NCBI RefSeq assembly: GCF_000337035.1
Contig: NZ_AOJL01000032.1
Coordinates: forward strand, 1-64,000
Length of the DNA: 64,000 nt
Reading direction: 5' to 3'
Source of the DNA: Halorubrum coriense DSM 10284
GTDB lineage: Archaea; Halobacteriota; Halobacteria; Halobacteriales; Haloferacaceae
The position numbers and the translations under genes were made by a program. Below are positions 50,214 to 58,057 of this stretch, in pieces. Position 1 is the first letter of the stretch, and each line of letters opens with the position of its first letter. A model generated the notes under the pieces. It worked only from the letters and a program-made list of their open reading frames with translations. It ran no database searches and had not been told where the DNA came from.

Positions 50214-51131
50214 TCAATCTCGGGGTTCGACGCGCCGGGGCTCCCCCTCCCAGTCCCGCGGGACGTACTGGCCGAACTCGGGCTCGGCCGAGCGGGCGGC
50301 GGGGCGGAACGCCCGCTCGCCCGCCACGCGGAACTCCTCGATCACCGACTGGCCGGGACCGGTGAGGAACCCGACGTACGACATCGCGAGCGCGTACGCC
50401 ACGTCGTGCCGGGCGGGGTTGACGGGTATCACGGCGTACTCGTTCCGCAGGAGCGGCGGCGGGTCGTCGATCCCGTAGTCGACGTGGCGCGCGAGGCCGC
50501 CGCCGGCGCTCACGGCGAGGAACGTCCCCCGGTCGGTGAGCGTGTAGGCGTCGGACCGCGCGGCGGCGATCAGCGTGTCGCCCATCCCCTGTCCCGTCTC
50601 GACGTACCACTCGCCGCCGGGCTCGACTGCCGCCTCGTCCCAGATCCGGCGCTCGCGGACGTGCGTTCCCGACTGGTCGCCCCGAGAGACGAACGTCGCC
50701 TCGGCGTCCGCGATGGCGCGGAACGCCGAGACGGGGTCGGCTCCGGCCACGCCCGCGGGGTCGTCGGGAGGGCCGACGACGAGGAAGTCGTTGACCATCA
50801 CTCGACGCCGGTTCACGCCGTACCCCGCCCGGAGGAACTCGTCTTCGAGGGGGCGCGCGTGGACGAGGACCACGTCGCAGTCGCCGTCCCGGGCGGTGCG
50901 GAGCGACGCGCCCGTCCCGCGCACGAGCGCGTCGACCCGCGAGCCGAAGCGGTCGGCGTACGCGCGGTGTAGCACGTCGAGGAGGCCGCTGTCGTAGGCC
51001 GTCGTGGCGGTCGCGAGGGTCACCGCCCCGAGGTCGGGCGCACTCTCGCGACGCCCGCTCCCGCCCGCGCAGCCGGCCAGCGAGAGGGCACCGCCGACGC
51101 CGAGCGCGCGGACGAGCCGTCGACGTCGCAT
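50214..51131 (-). CDS. TupA-like tungstate/molybdate-binding lipoprotein
   Basis: A 305-residue ABC-type substrate-binding protein. The N-terminus MRRRRLVRALGVGGALSLAG with Cys is a twin-arginine lipoprotein signal. The mature part reads VTLATATTAYDSGLLDVL, then DCDVVLVHARPLEDEFLRAG, and GYGVNRRRVMVNDFLVVGPP, the TupA pattern. A further block is FVSRGDQSGTHVRERRIWDE, and GQGMGDTL follows. It would capture tungstate or molybdate outside the cell, but no TupB/TupC permease genes lie beside it. Start ATG 51131. The promoter-like AT stretch is 20-40 bases upstream. Confidence 0.82.
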   Translation of the reverse strand: MRRRRLVRALGVGGALSLAGCAGGSGRRESAPDLGAVTLATATTAYDSGLLDVLHRAYADRFGSRVDALVRGTGASLRTARDGDCDVVLVHARPLEDEFLRAGYGVNRRRVMVNDFLVVGPPDDPAGVAGADPVSAFRAIADAEATFVSRGDQSGTHVRERRIWDEAAVEPGGEWYVETGQGMGDTLIAAARSDAYTLTDRGTFLAVSAGGGLARHVDYGIDDPPPLLRNEYAVIPVNPARHDVAYALAMSYVGFLTGPGQSVIEEFRVAGERAFRPAARSAEPEFGQYVPRDWEGEPRRVEPRD

Positions 51132-51151
51132 GGAATATGTAACTACGAAAG

Positions 51152-51172
51152 CACACACTTACTTAACAATTA
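51152..51172 (-). promoter_or_regulatory. AT-rich promoter region of the tungstate-binding-like gene
   Basis: Minus-strand TTAATTGTTAAGTAAG is the AT-rich block before the ATG at 51131 and fits a TATA/BRE region. The divergent MFS gene on the other side has its own GCTTTTTT box at 51235-51241. Confidence 0.45.
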
Positions 51173-51274
51173 ATCTGTTTCGGTTATTCTCACGCGGGGG
51201 CGACAACCCCACGCGGACCGCCGGATCGACGGCGCTTTTTTCCCGGGATATCGTTGGCTCGAACAGAGAGGACC

Positions 51275-52576
51275 GTGGCGCAGTTCGGCAACTCGGTACG
51301 GCTGCTCGGGGACCGGGAGTTCGCGGCGCTCGCCGGGACCGCGTTCGCCCGTAGTCAGGCGTACTCGACGATCCTCATCGCCCTGGCGCTGTACGCCGAC
51401 CTGTTCGGGACCACGGGGTTCATCGAGGGGCTGTTCGGGACCGCGTTCGCCGTCGTCCAGCTCGTCATCGTCCTCCCGCTGGGCCGGACCGTCGACACCG
51501 GCAACGCGAAGCGGTGGCTGCTCGGCGGCTTCCTGATCAACGTCGCCGTCTTCGTCGGCTTCGCGCTGGTCGACAGCTCCGTCCACATCATCCTCGTGCG
51601 GATGGTCCAGGGGCTCGGCGCGAGCGTCCTCTGGATCACGGGCGCGACGGTGATCGGCGAGATCAGCCCGGACGACGAGCAGGGGCGCTGGCTCGGCTCG
51701 TACAACCAGTTCGCCTCCGTCTCGTCGCTCGCGGGCGACCTCGTCGGCGGCTACCTCCTGTACGCCTACGGGTTCACCGAGACGTACGTCGTGTTGACCG
51801 TCGTCACGCTCGCCGCGTTCGCGCTGGTGTTCGCGTTCCTCCGCGACAACCCCGGCGGCCGGAAAGACCCCGAGGACGCCGGCGGGATGGAGACGTTCCG
51901 GTCGCTGCTCGGCCGCCCGATGTTGCGCGCGCTCGTCTTCTTCCGGTTCACCTTCAGCGTCGGCAAGATGGCGGTGATCATCTTCCTCCCGATCTACGCG
52001 CGCACGACGTTCGGCATCTCCGCGTTCGCCATCGGCTGGATCATGGCGGGCGGGAAGGCGACGAAGGCGCTCACGCAGGGGTTCGTCGGCGACCTCACCG
52101 ACCGCTACGAGCGCACGTACCTGTTCGTCGCGGTCGGCGCGCTCCTGTACGGAGTCGGGACGGCGATCATCCCGCTCGCCGCGTACTTCGAGGGGACCGT
52201 CGCGCCGGTCACCGTCTCGTACCTCGGCGACTCCCAGACGCTCGGCGGGGCCTTCTTCGCGCTGTTCGCCGCCTACTCGCTGCTCGGGGTCGCCGACTCG
52301 ATCCGGCTGCCGGCGAGCATGTCGCTGTTCGTCGACGAGGGCGAGGCGTACGACTCCGTCGCCAGCGCGATGAGCTTGCGCTCCGTCTCGTGGAAGGTCG
52401 GGCAGGTCGTCGGGCCGGTGCTGGTCGGGACCACGATGGACTGGACGACCACCGAGACCGGGTTCCTGCTCGCGGCCGGGTTCATCGCGTTCGCGACGAC
52501 CGGCTTCGCGTGGCAGGCGCGCGGGGCCTACCGCGCGAGCCGGGAGCCGAGCCCGGCCGCGCCCGGCGACGACTGA
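51275..52576 (+). CDS. MFS transporter
   Basis: A 433-residue carrier (from GTG 51275; a TTG at 51254 is the longer option) with 11-12 helices. The first half has LPLGRTVDTGNAKRWLLGG, the typical loop 2-3 motif, VRMVQGLGASVLWITGATVI, and SVSSLAGDLVGGYLLYAYGF. The second half has TQGFVGDLTDRYERTYLFVA and a late SVSWKVGQVVGPVLVGTTM. This resembles drug or sugar efflux carriers of the major facilitator superfamily; the substrate is unknown. GTG is preferred because the GCTTTTTT box lies 35-40 bases upstream of it and only 15-20 upstream of the TTG. Confidence 0.85.
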   Translation: MAQFGNSVRLLGDREFAALAGTAFARSQAYSTILIALALYADLFGTTGFIEGLFGTAFAVVQLVIVLPLGRTVDTGNAKRWLLGGFLINVAVFVGFALVDSSVHIILVRMVQGLGASVLWITGATVIGEISPDDEQGRWLGSYNQFASVSSLAGDLVGGYLLYAYGFTETYVVLTVVTLAAFALVFAFLRDNPGGRKDPEDAGGMETFRSLLGRPMLRALVFFRFTFSVGKMAVIIFLPIYARTTFGISAFAIGWIMAGGKATKALTQGFVGDLTDRYERTYLFVAVGALLYGVGTAIIPLAAYFEGTVAPVTVSYLGDSQTLGGAFFALFAAYSLLGVADSIRLPASMSLFVDEGEAYDSVASAMSLRSVSWKVGQVVGPVLVGTTMDWTTTETGFLLAAGFIAFATTGFAWQARGAYRASREPSPAAPGDD

Positions 52577-52600
52577 GCCGAGTTCGAGACCGAGGAGCGA

Positions 52601-53659
52601 CTACAGCGTGTAGTCGTGGTCGCCGGTCTCGGACTCCAAGAAGGCGGTCAGCAGGTCGATCGTCGCCTCCACGTCGCCGCCGTCGGCGGTCTCGGTGACG
52701 GTGTGGAGGTACCGCGTCGGGATCGAGATCGCGCCGACGGGCTTCGCGCCCGCCGTGTTCTGGAACCCCGCGGTGTCGGTGCCGCCCGCGGGCAGCACCT
52801 CGTGCTGGTGGTCGATCTCCGCGTCCTCGGCGACCTCGGTGAGCCGGCTGTGGACCTTCGGGCTGGTGATCACCGAGGAGTCCTTCAGCTTCACCGCCGT
52901 GCCCGCGCCGAGTTCCGTGACGGCGTCGGCCGGGTCGCCGACCTGCGGCACGTCGTTGGCGACGGTGACGTCGAGGGCGACGGCGAGGTCGGGGTCGACG
53001 TCCACGCCGAGCGCCCTCGCGCCCCGCAGTCCGACCTCCTCTTGGACCGTCGCCGCGAAGTGGATCGTCACGTCGGGGTCGTCGATGCGCCGAGCCGCTT
53101 CGAGCATCGCGAACACGCAGATCCGGTCGTCGAGCGCCTTCCCCGTGACGCGGTCGCCCATCCGCGTCGTGGTCTGGTTGAGGGTGACGAGGTCGCCGAC
53201 GCTCACCGCCTCCGCGACCGCCTCGGCGTCGCGCCCGAGGTCGATGAACACGTCCTTCACCTCGTCGTCCTTCTCGCGCTGCTCCTCGGTCAGCGTGTGC
53301 GGCGGGACCGAGCCGATGACGCCCGTCAGGTCCTCGTCGCCGTGGACGGTGACGCGCTGCGCGCGCAGCACCCGGGCGTCGAAGCCGCCGAGCGGGTCGA
53401 CCTGGACGAATCCCTCGTCGGTGACGTGGCGGATCATGAACCCGATCTCGTCCATGTGGGCCGCGACGGCGACCGAGTAGTCCGAGTCGCCCTCGATCGT
53501 CCCGACGACGTTGCCCATCGCGTCGGTCCGGACGCGGTCGACGCTGTCGGCGAACTCTCGCCGGACGACCTCGCGGACGTCGTCCTCGTAGCCCGGGACG
53601 CCGCGGGCCTCGGTCAGCTCTCGGAGCAGGTCGAAGTCGAACGCGAACTCGCGTGCCAT
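52601..53659 (-). CDS. M42-family metallopeptidase (glutamyl aminopeptidase/endoglucanase-like)
   Basis: A 352-residue cytosolic peptidase. The metal ligands are in order: AAHMDEIGFMIRHV, GKALDDRICVFAML, TVQEEVGLRGARAL with the general-base Glu, AVALDVTVANDVP, and PTRYLHTVTETADGG. In archaea these proteins form large tetrahedral complexes (TET peptidases) that trim peptides from the proteasome. The extra acidic loop EEQREKDDEVKDVFIDLG is common in haloarchaea. Start ATG 53659. The divergent gap upstream holds repeat copy B. Confidence 0.92.
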   Translation of the reverse strand: MAREFAFDFDLLRELTEARGVPGYEDDVREVVRREFADSVDRVRTDAMGNVVGTIEGDSDYSVAVAAHMDEIGFMIRHVTDEGFVQVDPLGGFDARVLRAQRVTVHGDEDLTGVIGSVPPHTLTEEQREKDDEVKDVFIDLGRDAEAVAEAVSVGDLVTLNQTTTRMGDRVTGKALDDRICVFAMLEAARRIDDPDVTIHFAATVQEEVGLRGARALGVDVDPDLAVALDVTVANDVPQVGDPADAVTELGAGTAVKLKDSSVITSPKVHSRLTEVAEDAEIDHQHEVLPAGGTDTAGFQNTAGAKPVGAISIPTRYLHTVTETADGGDVEATIDLLTAFLESETGDHDYTL

Positions 53660-53814
53660 GGATCCACCTGATTCGCCAGCGACAAAGGTCCGCAGGATCC
53701 GGCACGACCGTCGGCCTTCGGCACCGCTCCGGGACCGACGCCGCTCCGAGCGCGCCCCTCAGATCCGCGGCGACGGTTCGATAGGTAAATATCCGCGCGC
53801 GACGCCGAGAATCA

Positions 53815-54071
53815 CTTATAAACGCGGTGGCGCGTGCCTGCGAGTGGCCGCCGAAGGCGGCCGCGAAGCCAGCACGCGCGAGGGACGCGGTGAGCGCTCG
53901 AAGAGCGCGAACCGCGAGGCTGGGGAGGTGTGAGGTGCGGTTCGGGGCGGGGCGGGACTCGAAGGGGCAGTCGCGAGGCGGGCGCAGGCGACGGTAGGAC
54001 CGCAGGGAGCGAGCGAAGCGAGCGACTGAGGACCGCCCCGAGCGTGCGCCCGCCTCGCGACTGGGGCTTCG
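53815..54071 (+). repeat. structured intergenic element, copy B (candidate non-coding RNA)
   Basis: Same element as at 35740 and 60729. CTTATAAAC (53815-53823) precedes the core 53830-54071. P1: GCGCGTG (53830-53836) with CACGCGC (53873-53879), then CTGC with a bulged GC-AG, a GA/GA loop, and GTGGCCGCC with GGCGGCCGC closed by GAA. P2: CGCGGT (53886-53891) with ACCGCG (53911-53916), GA/GA, then GCGCTC with GAGCGC closed by GAA. P3: 19 perfect pairs, CAGTCGCGAGGCGGGCGCA (53968-53986) with 54045-54063, then GGG/GGG and outer CGAAG with CTTCG. The 702-base gap 53660-54361 otherwise contains a 63-base tandem repeat and the MTH865 promoter, and 53660-53814 shows nothing I can support. Confidence 0.74.
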
Positions 54072-54246
54072 GGAGCGTTCGCGTCGATCGGCGGTTTATA
54101 AGCCGTGACGTATGGCCGAGCGACTGGGGCTTCGGGGGCGTTCGCGTCGATCGGCTGTTTATAAGCCGTGACGTATGGCCGAGCGACTGGGGCTTCGGGA
54201 GCGTTCGCGTCGATCGGCGATTTATAAGCCGTGACGTCTGGCCGAG
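54058..54246 (+). repeat. 63-bp tandem triplication, each unit with a TATA-like box
   Basis: Three nearly identical 63-base units run 54058-54120, 54121-54183 and 54184-54246, differing at only a few positions. Each starts with CGACTGGGGCTTCGGG, the same sequence as the 3' end of the structured element, and each contains GTTTATAAGCC or a one-base variant (ATTTATAAGCC in the third) in its second half. The units could supply serial promoters or a protein-binding array for the MTH865 gene at 54362, or be a by-product of replication slippage. They do not encode a protein I recognise. Confidence 0.85.
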
Positions 54247-54301
54247 CGGCCGAGGAGTCGCCGGTGTTCGCCGGCGAGCGCGCAGCGAGAGCTTATCAAC
54301 C

Positions 54302-54314
54302 CTAAATATGTTTA
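54302..54314 (+). promoter_or_regulatory. AT-rich box before the MTH865-family gene
   Basis: CTAAATATGTTTAC is the best TATA-like box upstream of the ATG at 54362, giving a leader of about 25-30 bases. Confidence 0.42.
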
Positions 54315-54361
54315 CTGTTGTTCCGCAACCCTTTTGCGGGCGCTCGCGGGAAGTCGTGTGT

Positions 54362-54619
54362 ATGAGCGACGTGAAAGCGGAACTCCGCGAACAGTTCTTG
54401 GACGCGTTCGGCGGCGCAGATTTCCCCGTCGAGAACCAGATGGACCTCGTCCCCGCGCTGCCGGACGGTCCGGGGACGAAGTTCGAGGCCGGCGACGTCA
54501 GCTTCACCGCCATGGAGATGGCGGCGAAGCTGGGCAGCGAACAGGAGTTCCCCTACGACGACGCCGAGTCGCTCGTCGACGACATCATCGACGGGCTCGA
54601 AGCGAAGGGAATGATCTGA
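54362..54619 (+). CDS. MTH865-family small protein
   Basis: An 85-residue protein with the MTH865-like helix-rich fold: MSDVKAELREQFLDAFGGAD, NQMDLVPALPDGPGTKFEAG, and YDDAESLVDDIIDGLEAKGM. Members are short, acidic archaeal proteins of unknown function. ATG 54362 is the only sensible start. The long upstream gap with structured and tandem repeats suggests unusual control of this small gene. Confidence 0.85.
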   Translation: MSDVKAELREQFLDAFGGADFPVENQMDLVPALPDGPGTKFEAGDVSFTAMEMAAKLGSEQEFPYDDAESLVDDIIDGLEAKGMI

Positions 54620-54719
54620 GCCGGCCGCCCGACCGGCCACGTTTCTCTTCGCGATTCACCGCGTAGCCCCGCCGCTGCTCCGGCGGGAGGTTGATTACCG
54701 CGGAGCCGCTACGGCGGGT

Positions 54720-55481
54720 GTGTTCGCCGAGCTCACGAGCCTGGTGCCGCGGTGGGTCCTCTGGGGGGTCGGCCTCGGTGGGATCGCCACCGCCGTGGTC
54801 GCCCTCGCGTTCTACCTCGGGGACCGGTTCGTCCCGGCCCCCGCCGCGTCGACCGGTCGCCGCGGTGCCGCCGGCGACGAGCGCCGCCGCCGCGAGATCC
54901 GCACGTACCTGGACGCGGCCGGCGAGCGCTTCGACGAGGACCACGCGTTCGACGGCGTGTCGGTCCCCTTCTTCCTCCCCGACCGCGGCGTCGCGATCAC
55001 CTTCGACGCGCACGACTACTTCCGGCTGGAGGGCGAGGGCGTCTACACCGTCCTCTGTGAACACGAGATGCCGGGTCGCGGGCTCGGCCGCCGGCTCCCG
55101 TTCGACGTCGACGAACCCGACTGGGCGACCGACGAGTCGCCCGGTTCCGGGGGCGGTCGGTCCGCCGACTTCGGCGGCCGCTTCGGGGCGGAGCGGTCGA
55201 CCGCCCGCGGCCCCGCCGGGCGGGCGGACCCCGTCGGCGACGCGTTCGACGAACTCGGGCTCGACCGCGACGCCGACGTCGACGCGGTGAAGGGCGCGTA
55301 CCGCGAGCGCGTCAAGGAGACGCACCCGGACCAAGGCGGCGACGAGGAGTCGTTCCGCCGCGTCCGCGAGGCGTACGCGACCGCTCGCAACCACGCGGAC
55401 GGCGGGCCGAGCCCGGGCGGGGGCGACGCGGACCGCGAGGCGGGCCGCCGCCGCGAGCGCTCGTCCGGATTCGGCCGGTGA
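54720..55481 (+). CDS. membrane-anchored J-domain (DnaJ-like) protein
   Basis: A 253-residue protein from GTG 54720. Residues 9-32 form one transmembrane helix (RWVLWGVGLGGIATAVVALA). Residues 55-125 are a soluble domain. Residues 170-225 are a J domain: GDAFDELGLDRDADVDAVKG, then RVKETHPDQGGDEESFRRV, with the His-Pro-Asp that stimulates Hsp70 ATPase. The tail is Arg-rich. It would recruit DnaK to the membrane. The next gene overlaps its end by 4 bases (GTGA), so they are cotranscribed. Confidence 0.84.
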   Translation: MFAELTSLVPRWVLWGVGLGGIATAVVALAFYLGDRFVPAPAASTGRRGAAGDERRRREIRTYLDAAGERFDEDHAFDGVSVPFFLPDRGVAITFDAHDYFRLEGEGVYTVLCEHEMPGRGLGRRLPFDVDEPDWATDESPGSGGGRSADFGGRFGAERSTARGPAGRADPVGDAFDELGLDRDADVDAVKGAYRERVKETHPDQGGDEESFRRVREAYATARNHADGGPSPGGGDADREAGRRRERSSGFGR

Positions 55482-56257
55482 GCGCTCCCGATCCCGGGCC
55501 CGGCCCGACGTTCGCGGACCGCGCCGTCTACCTCCCGGAGGCCGACGCGCTCGTCGTCGCCGACCTCCACGTCGGCCGCGGCGAGGCCTCCGCCGTCTCG
55601 CTCCCGCTCGGCGAGCGCGCGGACCTCGTCGACCGGCTCGCCGCCCTCCTCGACCGGTTCGACCCCGAAACGGTGGTCGTCGCCGGCGACGTCGTCCACA
55701 CCTTCGACCGGGTCACCGACCGGAGCCGCGAGACGGTGAACGCGCTCCGCGACGCCTGTGAAGAGCGCGGGACCGACCTCGAACTCGTCGCCGGCAATCA
55801 CGACAGCGCCCTCCAGAGCGACTGGGACGGGCGGGTCCGCGAGGAACTCGTTCTGGGCGCTCGCGGCGACCGGGGGGCCGAAGCCGACGCGACGCGCACG
55901 GTCGTCTGTCACGGCCACGAGGAGCCGTCCGCGACGGCGGACCGGTACGTGATCGGCCACGTCCACCCGACGATCGAGATCGAGGGCGACCGCCGGCCCT
56001 GCTTCCTCCGCGGCCCCGGAACGTACCGCGGGGCCGACCTCCTCCTGCTGCCCGCGTTCACCCGGCTCGCACCGGGCGTGGCGGTCAACGACATGTCGAC
56101 CGACGCGTTCGACTCACCGCTCGTGACCGACGCGGACCGCCTCGCGCCGGTCGTGGTCGACTCCCCGGCGGCGGGCTCTGACGGCGACCCCGACGCGGGC
56201 GGCGCGGGGGAGGCCCTCCGGTTCCCGCCGCTCGGGGAGTTCCGCCGGCTGTTGTGA
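55478..56257 (+). CDS. calcineurin-type metallophosphoesterase
   Basis: A 259-residue phosphoesterase. Metal motifs: ALVVADLHVGRGE (D-x-H), VVVAGDVVHTFDRV (G-D), ELVAGNHDSAL (G-N-H-D), VVCHGHEEPS (G-H) and YVIGHVHPTIEI (G-H-x-H). All ligands are present, so it is likely active on phosphoesters or nucleic-acid ends; a UDP-like or nucleotide substrate is not indicated. It starts at GTG 55478, overlapping the J-domain gene by GTGA. The tail (KREFRRLL-like FPPLGEFRRLL) is short. Confidence 0.9.
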   Translation: MSAPDPGPGPTFADRAVYLPEADALVVADLHVGRGEASAVSLPLGERADLVDRLAALLDRFDPETVVVAGDVVHTFDRVTDRSRETVNALRDACEERGTDLELVAGNHDSALQSDWDGRVREELVLGARGDRGAEADATRTVVCHGHEEPSATADRYVIGHVHPTIEIEGDRRPCFLRGPGTYRGADLLLLPAFTRLAPGVAVNDMSTDAFDSPLVTDADRLAPVVVDSPAAGSDGDPDAGGAGEALRFPPLGEFRRLL

Positions 56258-56363
56258 ACGCTTTTGCCGCGCCACACCCGGACCGATCCGCTGAGCCCGA
56301 TGGCTCCCACCGACGACGGCGGGAACTCCTCGCTGTCCCGTCAGACAGGCGACTATAACGAAC

Positions 56364-56371
56364 GTTTATGC
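56364..56371 (+). promoter_or_regulatory. TATA-like box of the alcohol dehydrogenase gene
   Basis: GTTTATGC lies about 28 bases before the ATG at 56396 and fits a leaderless transcript starting near that codon. Confidence 0.45.
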
Positions 56372-56395
56372 TACATGCCTGCGAGTCGTTCGCAC

Positions 56396-57436
56396 ATGGA
56401 AGCAGCCAGACTCCACGAGTACACGGACGACATGAGCGAGGGGCTCACCATCGACGAGGTCGACCGGCCGACGGCGACGGACGCGGACGACGTCATCGTC
56501 GAGGTCGAGGGCGCGGGCTGGTGCCAGACGGACAACCACATCATCGAGGGGATGTGGGCCGAGTACGTCCCGCAGGAACTACCGATGACGCTCGGCCACG
56601 AGAACGCCGGCACCGTCGTCGAGACGGGCGAGAACGTCGATCTGGTCTCGACCGGGGACCCGGTGATCTGCCACCCGGTCCAGACCTGCGGCACCTGCCG
56701 ACCCTGCCGGCTCGGCGAGACGATGTACTGCGAGAACGACGCGTTCAACGGGCTCACGACCGACGGCGGCTTCGCCGAGTACCTCCACACCAGCGAGCGC
56801 TCGGTGATCCCGCTCCCGTCCGGCGTCGACCCGATCGACATCGCGCCGCACGCCGACGCCGGGATCACGGCGTACCACGCGGCCAAGAAGGCGGTCGCCG
56901 ACCTCGACCCCGGCGACCACGCCGTCGTCATCGGCGTCGGCGGACTCGGCCACATCGGACTCCAGTGCCTCGACGCGATGAGCGCGGCCAGGATCACCGC
57001 GGTCGACCTGAAGCAGTCGGCCCTGAACCTGGCGGACAGCTACGGCGCGAACCACCTCGTGAACCCGAGCGACGACGACGTCGCGGCCGAGATCGAGGAT
57101 ATCACCGACGGAACCGGTGCGGCGCAGGTGCTCGACTTCGTCGGCGAGGACGTGACGACCGCCTACGCGCCCGACATCACCGCCGCCGGCGGCGACCACC
57201 ACATCATCGGCTACGGGGGCCACGTCCACGAGCCGGCGCAGGCGCTGGTGAACGGCGAGTTCTCCTTCGTCGGCAACATCGTCGGGCGGTACGCGGAGCT
57301 CCAGGAGCTCGTCGCGCTCGTCGAGCAGGGCGACGTCGACCTCCACACCAGCCGGTACGACCTCGACGAGATCAACGCGGTCGCCGAGAAGCTCGAACAC
57401 CGCGAGATCGACGGTCGAGCCGTCATCACGCCCTGA
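56396..57436 (+). CDS. zinc-dependent NAD(P) alcohol dehydrogenase
   Basis: A 346-residue medium-chain dehydrogenase. The catalytic zinc site uses Cys in GWCQTDNHI, His-Glu in LGHENAGTV. The structural zinc lobe has CGTCRPCRLGETMYC, four Cys. The cofactor fold is VVIGVGGLGHIGLQCL, with an Asp further on (AVDLKQSALNLA) that suggests NAD(H) preference. Substrate is open: alcohols or aldehydes. ATG 56396 is chosen for its spacing from the TATA-like box; an ATG at 56375 in the same frame is an alternative. It runs after the phosphoesterase gene but has its own promoter. Confidence 0.9.
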   Translation: MEAARLHEYTDDMSEGLTIDEVDRPTATDADDVIVEVEGAGWCQTDNHIIEGMWAEYVPQELPMTLGHENAGTVVETGENVDLVSTGDPVICHPVQTCGTCRPCRLGETMYCENDAFNGLTTDGGFAEYLHTSERSVIPLPSGVDPIDIAPHADAGITAYHAAKKAVADLDPGDHAVVIGVGGLGHIGLQCLDAMSAARITAVDLKQSALNLADSYGANHLVNPSDDDVAAEIEDITDGTGAAQVLDFVGEDVTTAYAPDITAAGGDHHIIGYGGHVHEPAQALVNGEFSFVGNIVGRYAELQELVALVEQGDVDLHTSRYDLDEINAVAEKLEHREIDGRAVITP

Positions 57437-57552
57437 CGACGCGGTCCGGGGCCCGACGGCCACGCGCTCGGCGAGGGCGACGCCGCCGGGGAAGCGCAAG
57501 GAGTCGTTTCACCCTCGGAAAGACCTTTACTTCGGATCAGTGACATTCGGAC

Positions 57553-58035
57553 ATGTCCGATTCGCTCCGATCCGAGTCCGGTTCCTCGTCCGCCCTCCGG
57601 TGGTCGCTGTACGCCGGCGGGTACGCGTTCGGCTGCGCCGCCCTCACGACGTTCCTGCTCTCTGACCTGCTCGGCCTGTTCGCCGAGGTGATCGGCCTCC
57701 CGCTCGCGGCCGCGATGCCGCTCCTCGGGACGCCCGCCCTCGTCGTCGGCGCGGTCGTCTGGTGGGCCCTCGTCGAGCGGCGGGACGCTCCCACGTACCC
57801 CCGAGGGGCCGCGTTCGGGCTGCTCACCGCGCTTCTCACCGGCGCGCTCTGGACGATGCGGTTCGTGTCCGTCTGGAGCGTCGAGATGCTGACGGCCGGC
57901 CCCGTGCCGCTGCTCGTCGGCGTCGTGTTCGGCGCGGTCGCCGTCGCCGGCGTCCTCGTCGGGCTCCCGATCACGTACGTGCGTCGCCGGAGCCGGCGGG
58001 CGTCCGACGCCGCCGCGACCGCTAACTCCTTGTGA
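57553..58035 (+). CDS. four-helix membrane protein, unknown function
   Basis: A 160-residue protein with a polar start (MSDSLRSESGSSSALRW) and four transmembrane helices (GGYAFGCAALTTFLL; VIGLPLAAAMPLLGTPALVV; GAAFGLLTALLTGALWTM; PLLVGVVFGAVAVAGVLVGL), ending with an Arg-rich tail RRRSRR. No family recognised. It ends 22 bases before the E1-alpha gene and may be cotranscribed with it. Confidence 0.62.
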   Translation: MSDSLRSESGSSSALRWSLYAGGYAFGCAALTTFLLSDLLGLFAEVIGLPLAAAMPLLGTPALVVGAVVWWALVERRDAPTYPRGAAFGLLTALLTGALWTMRFVSVWSVEMLTAGPVPLLVGVVFGAVAVAGVLVGLPITYVRRRSRRASDAAATANSL

Positions 58036-58057
58036 CTGCGGCGCACACCCGTTGCGC

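Noticed and set aside
53838-53872. Reading the GA/GA motifs as true kink-turns (L7Ae sites)
   Set aside because: A kink-turn needs a three-base bulge on one strand next to the GA pairs. Copies A and C have symmetric GA/GA loops without it, so I only note tandem GA pairs.
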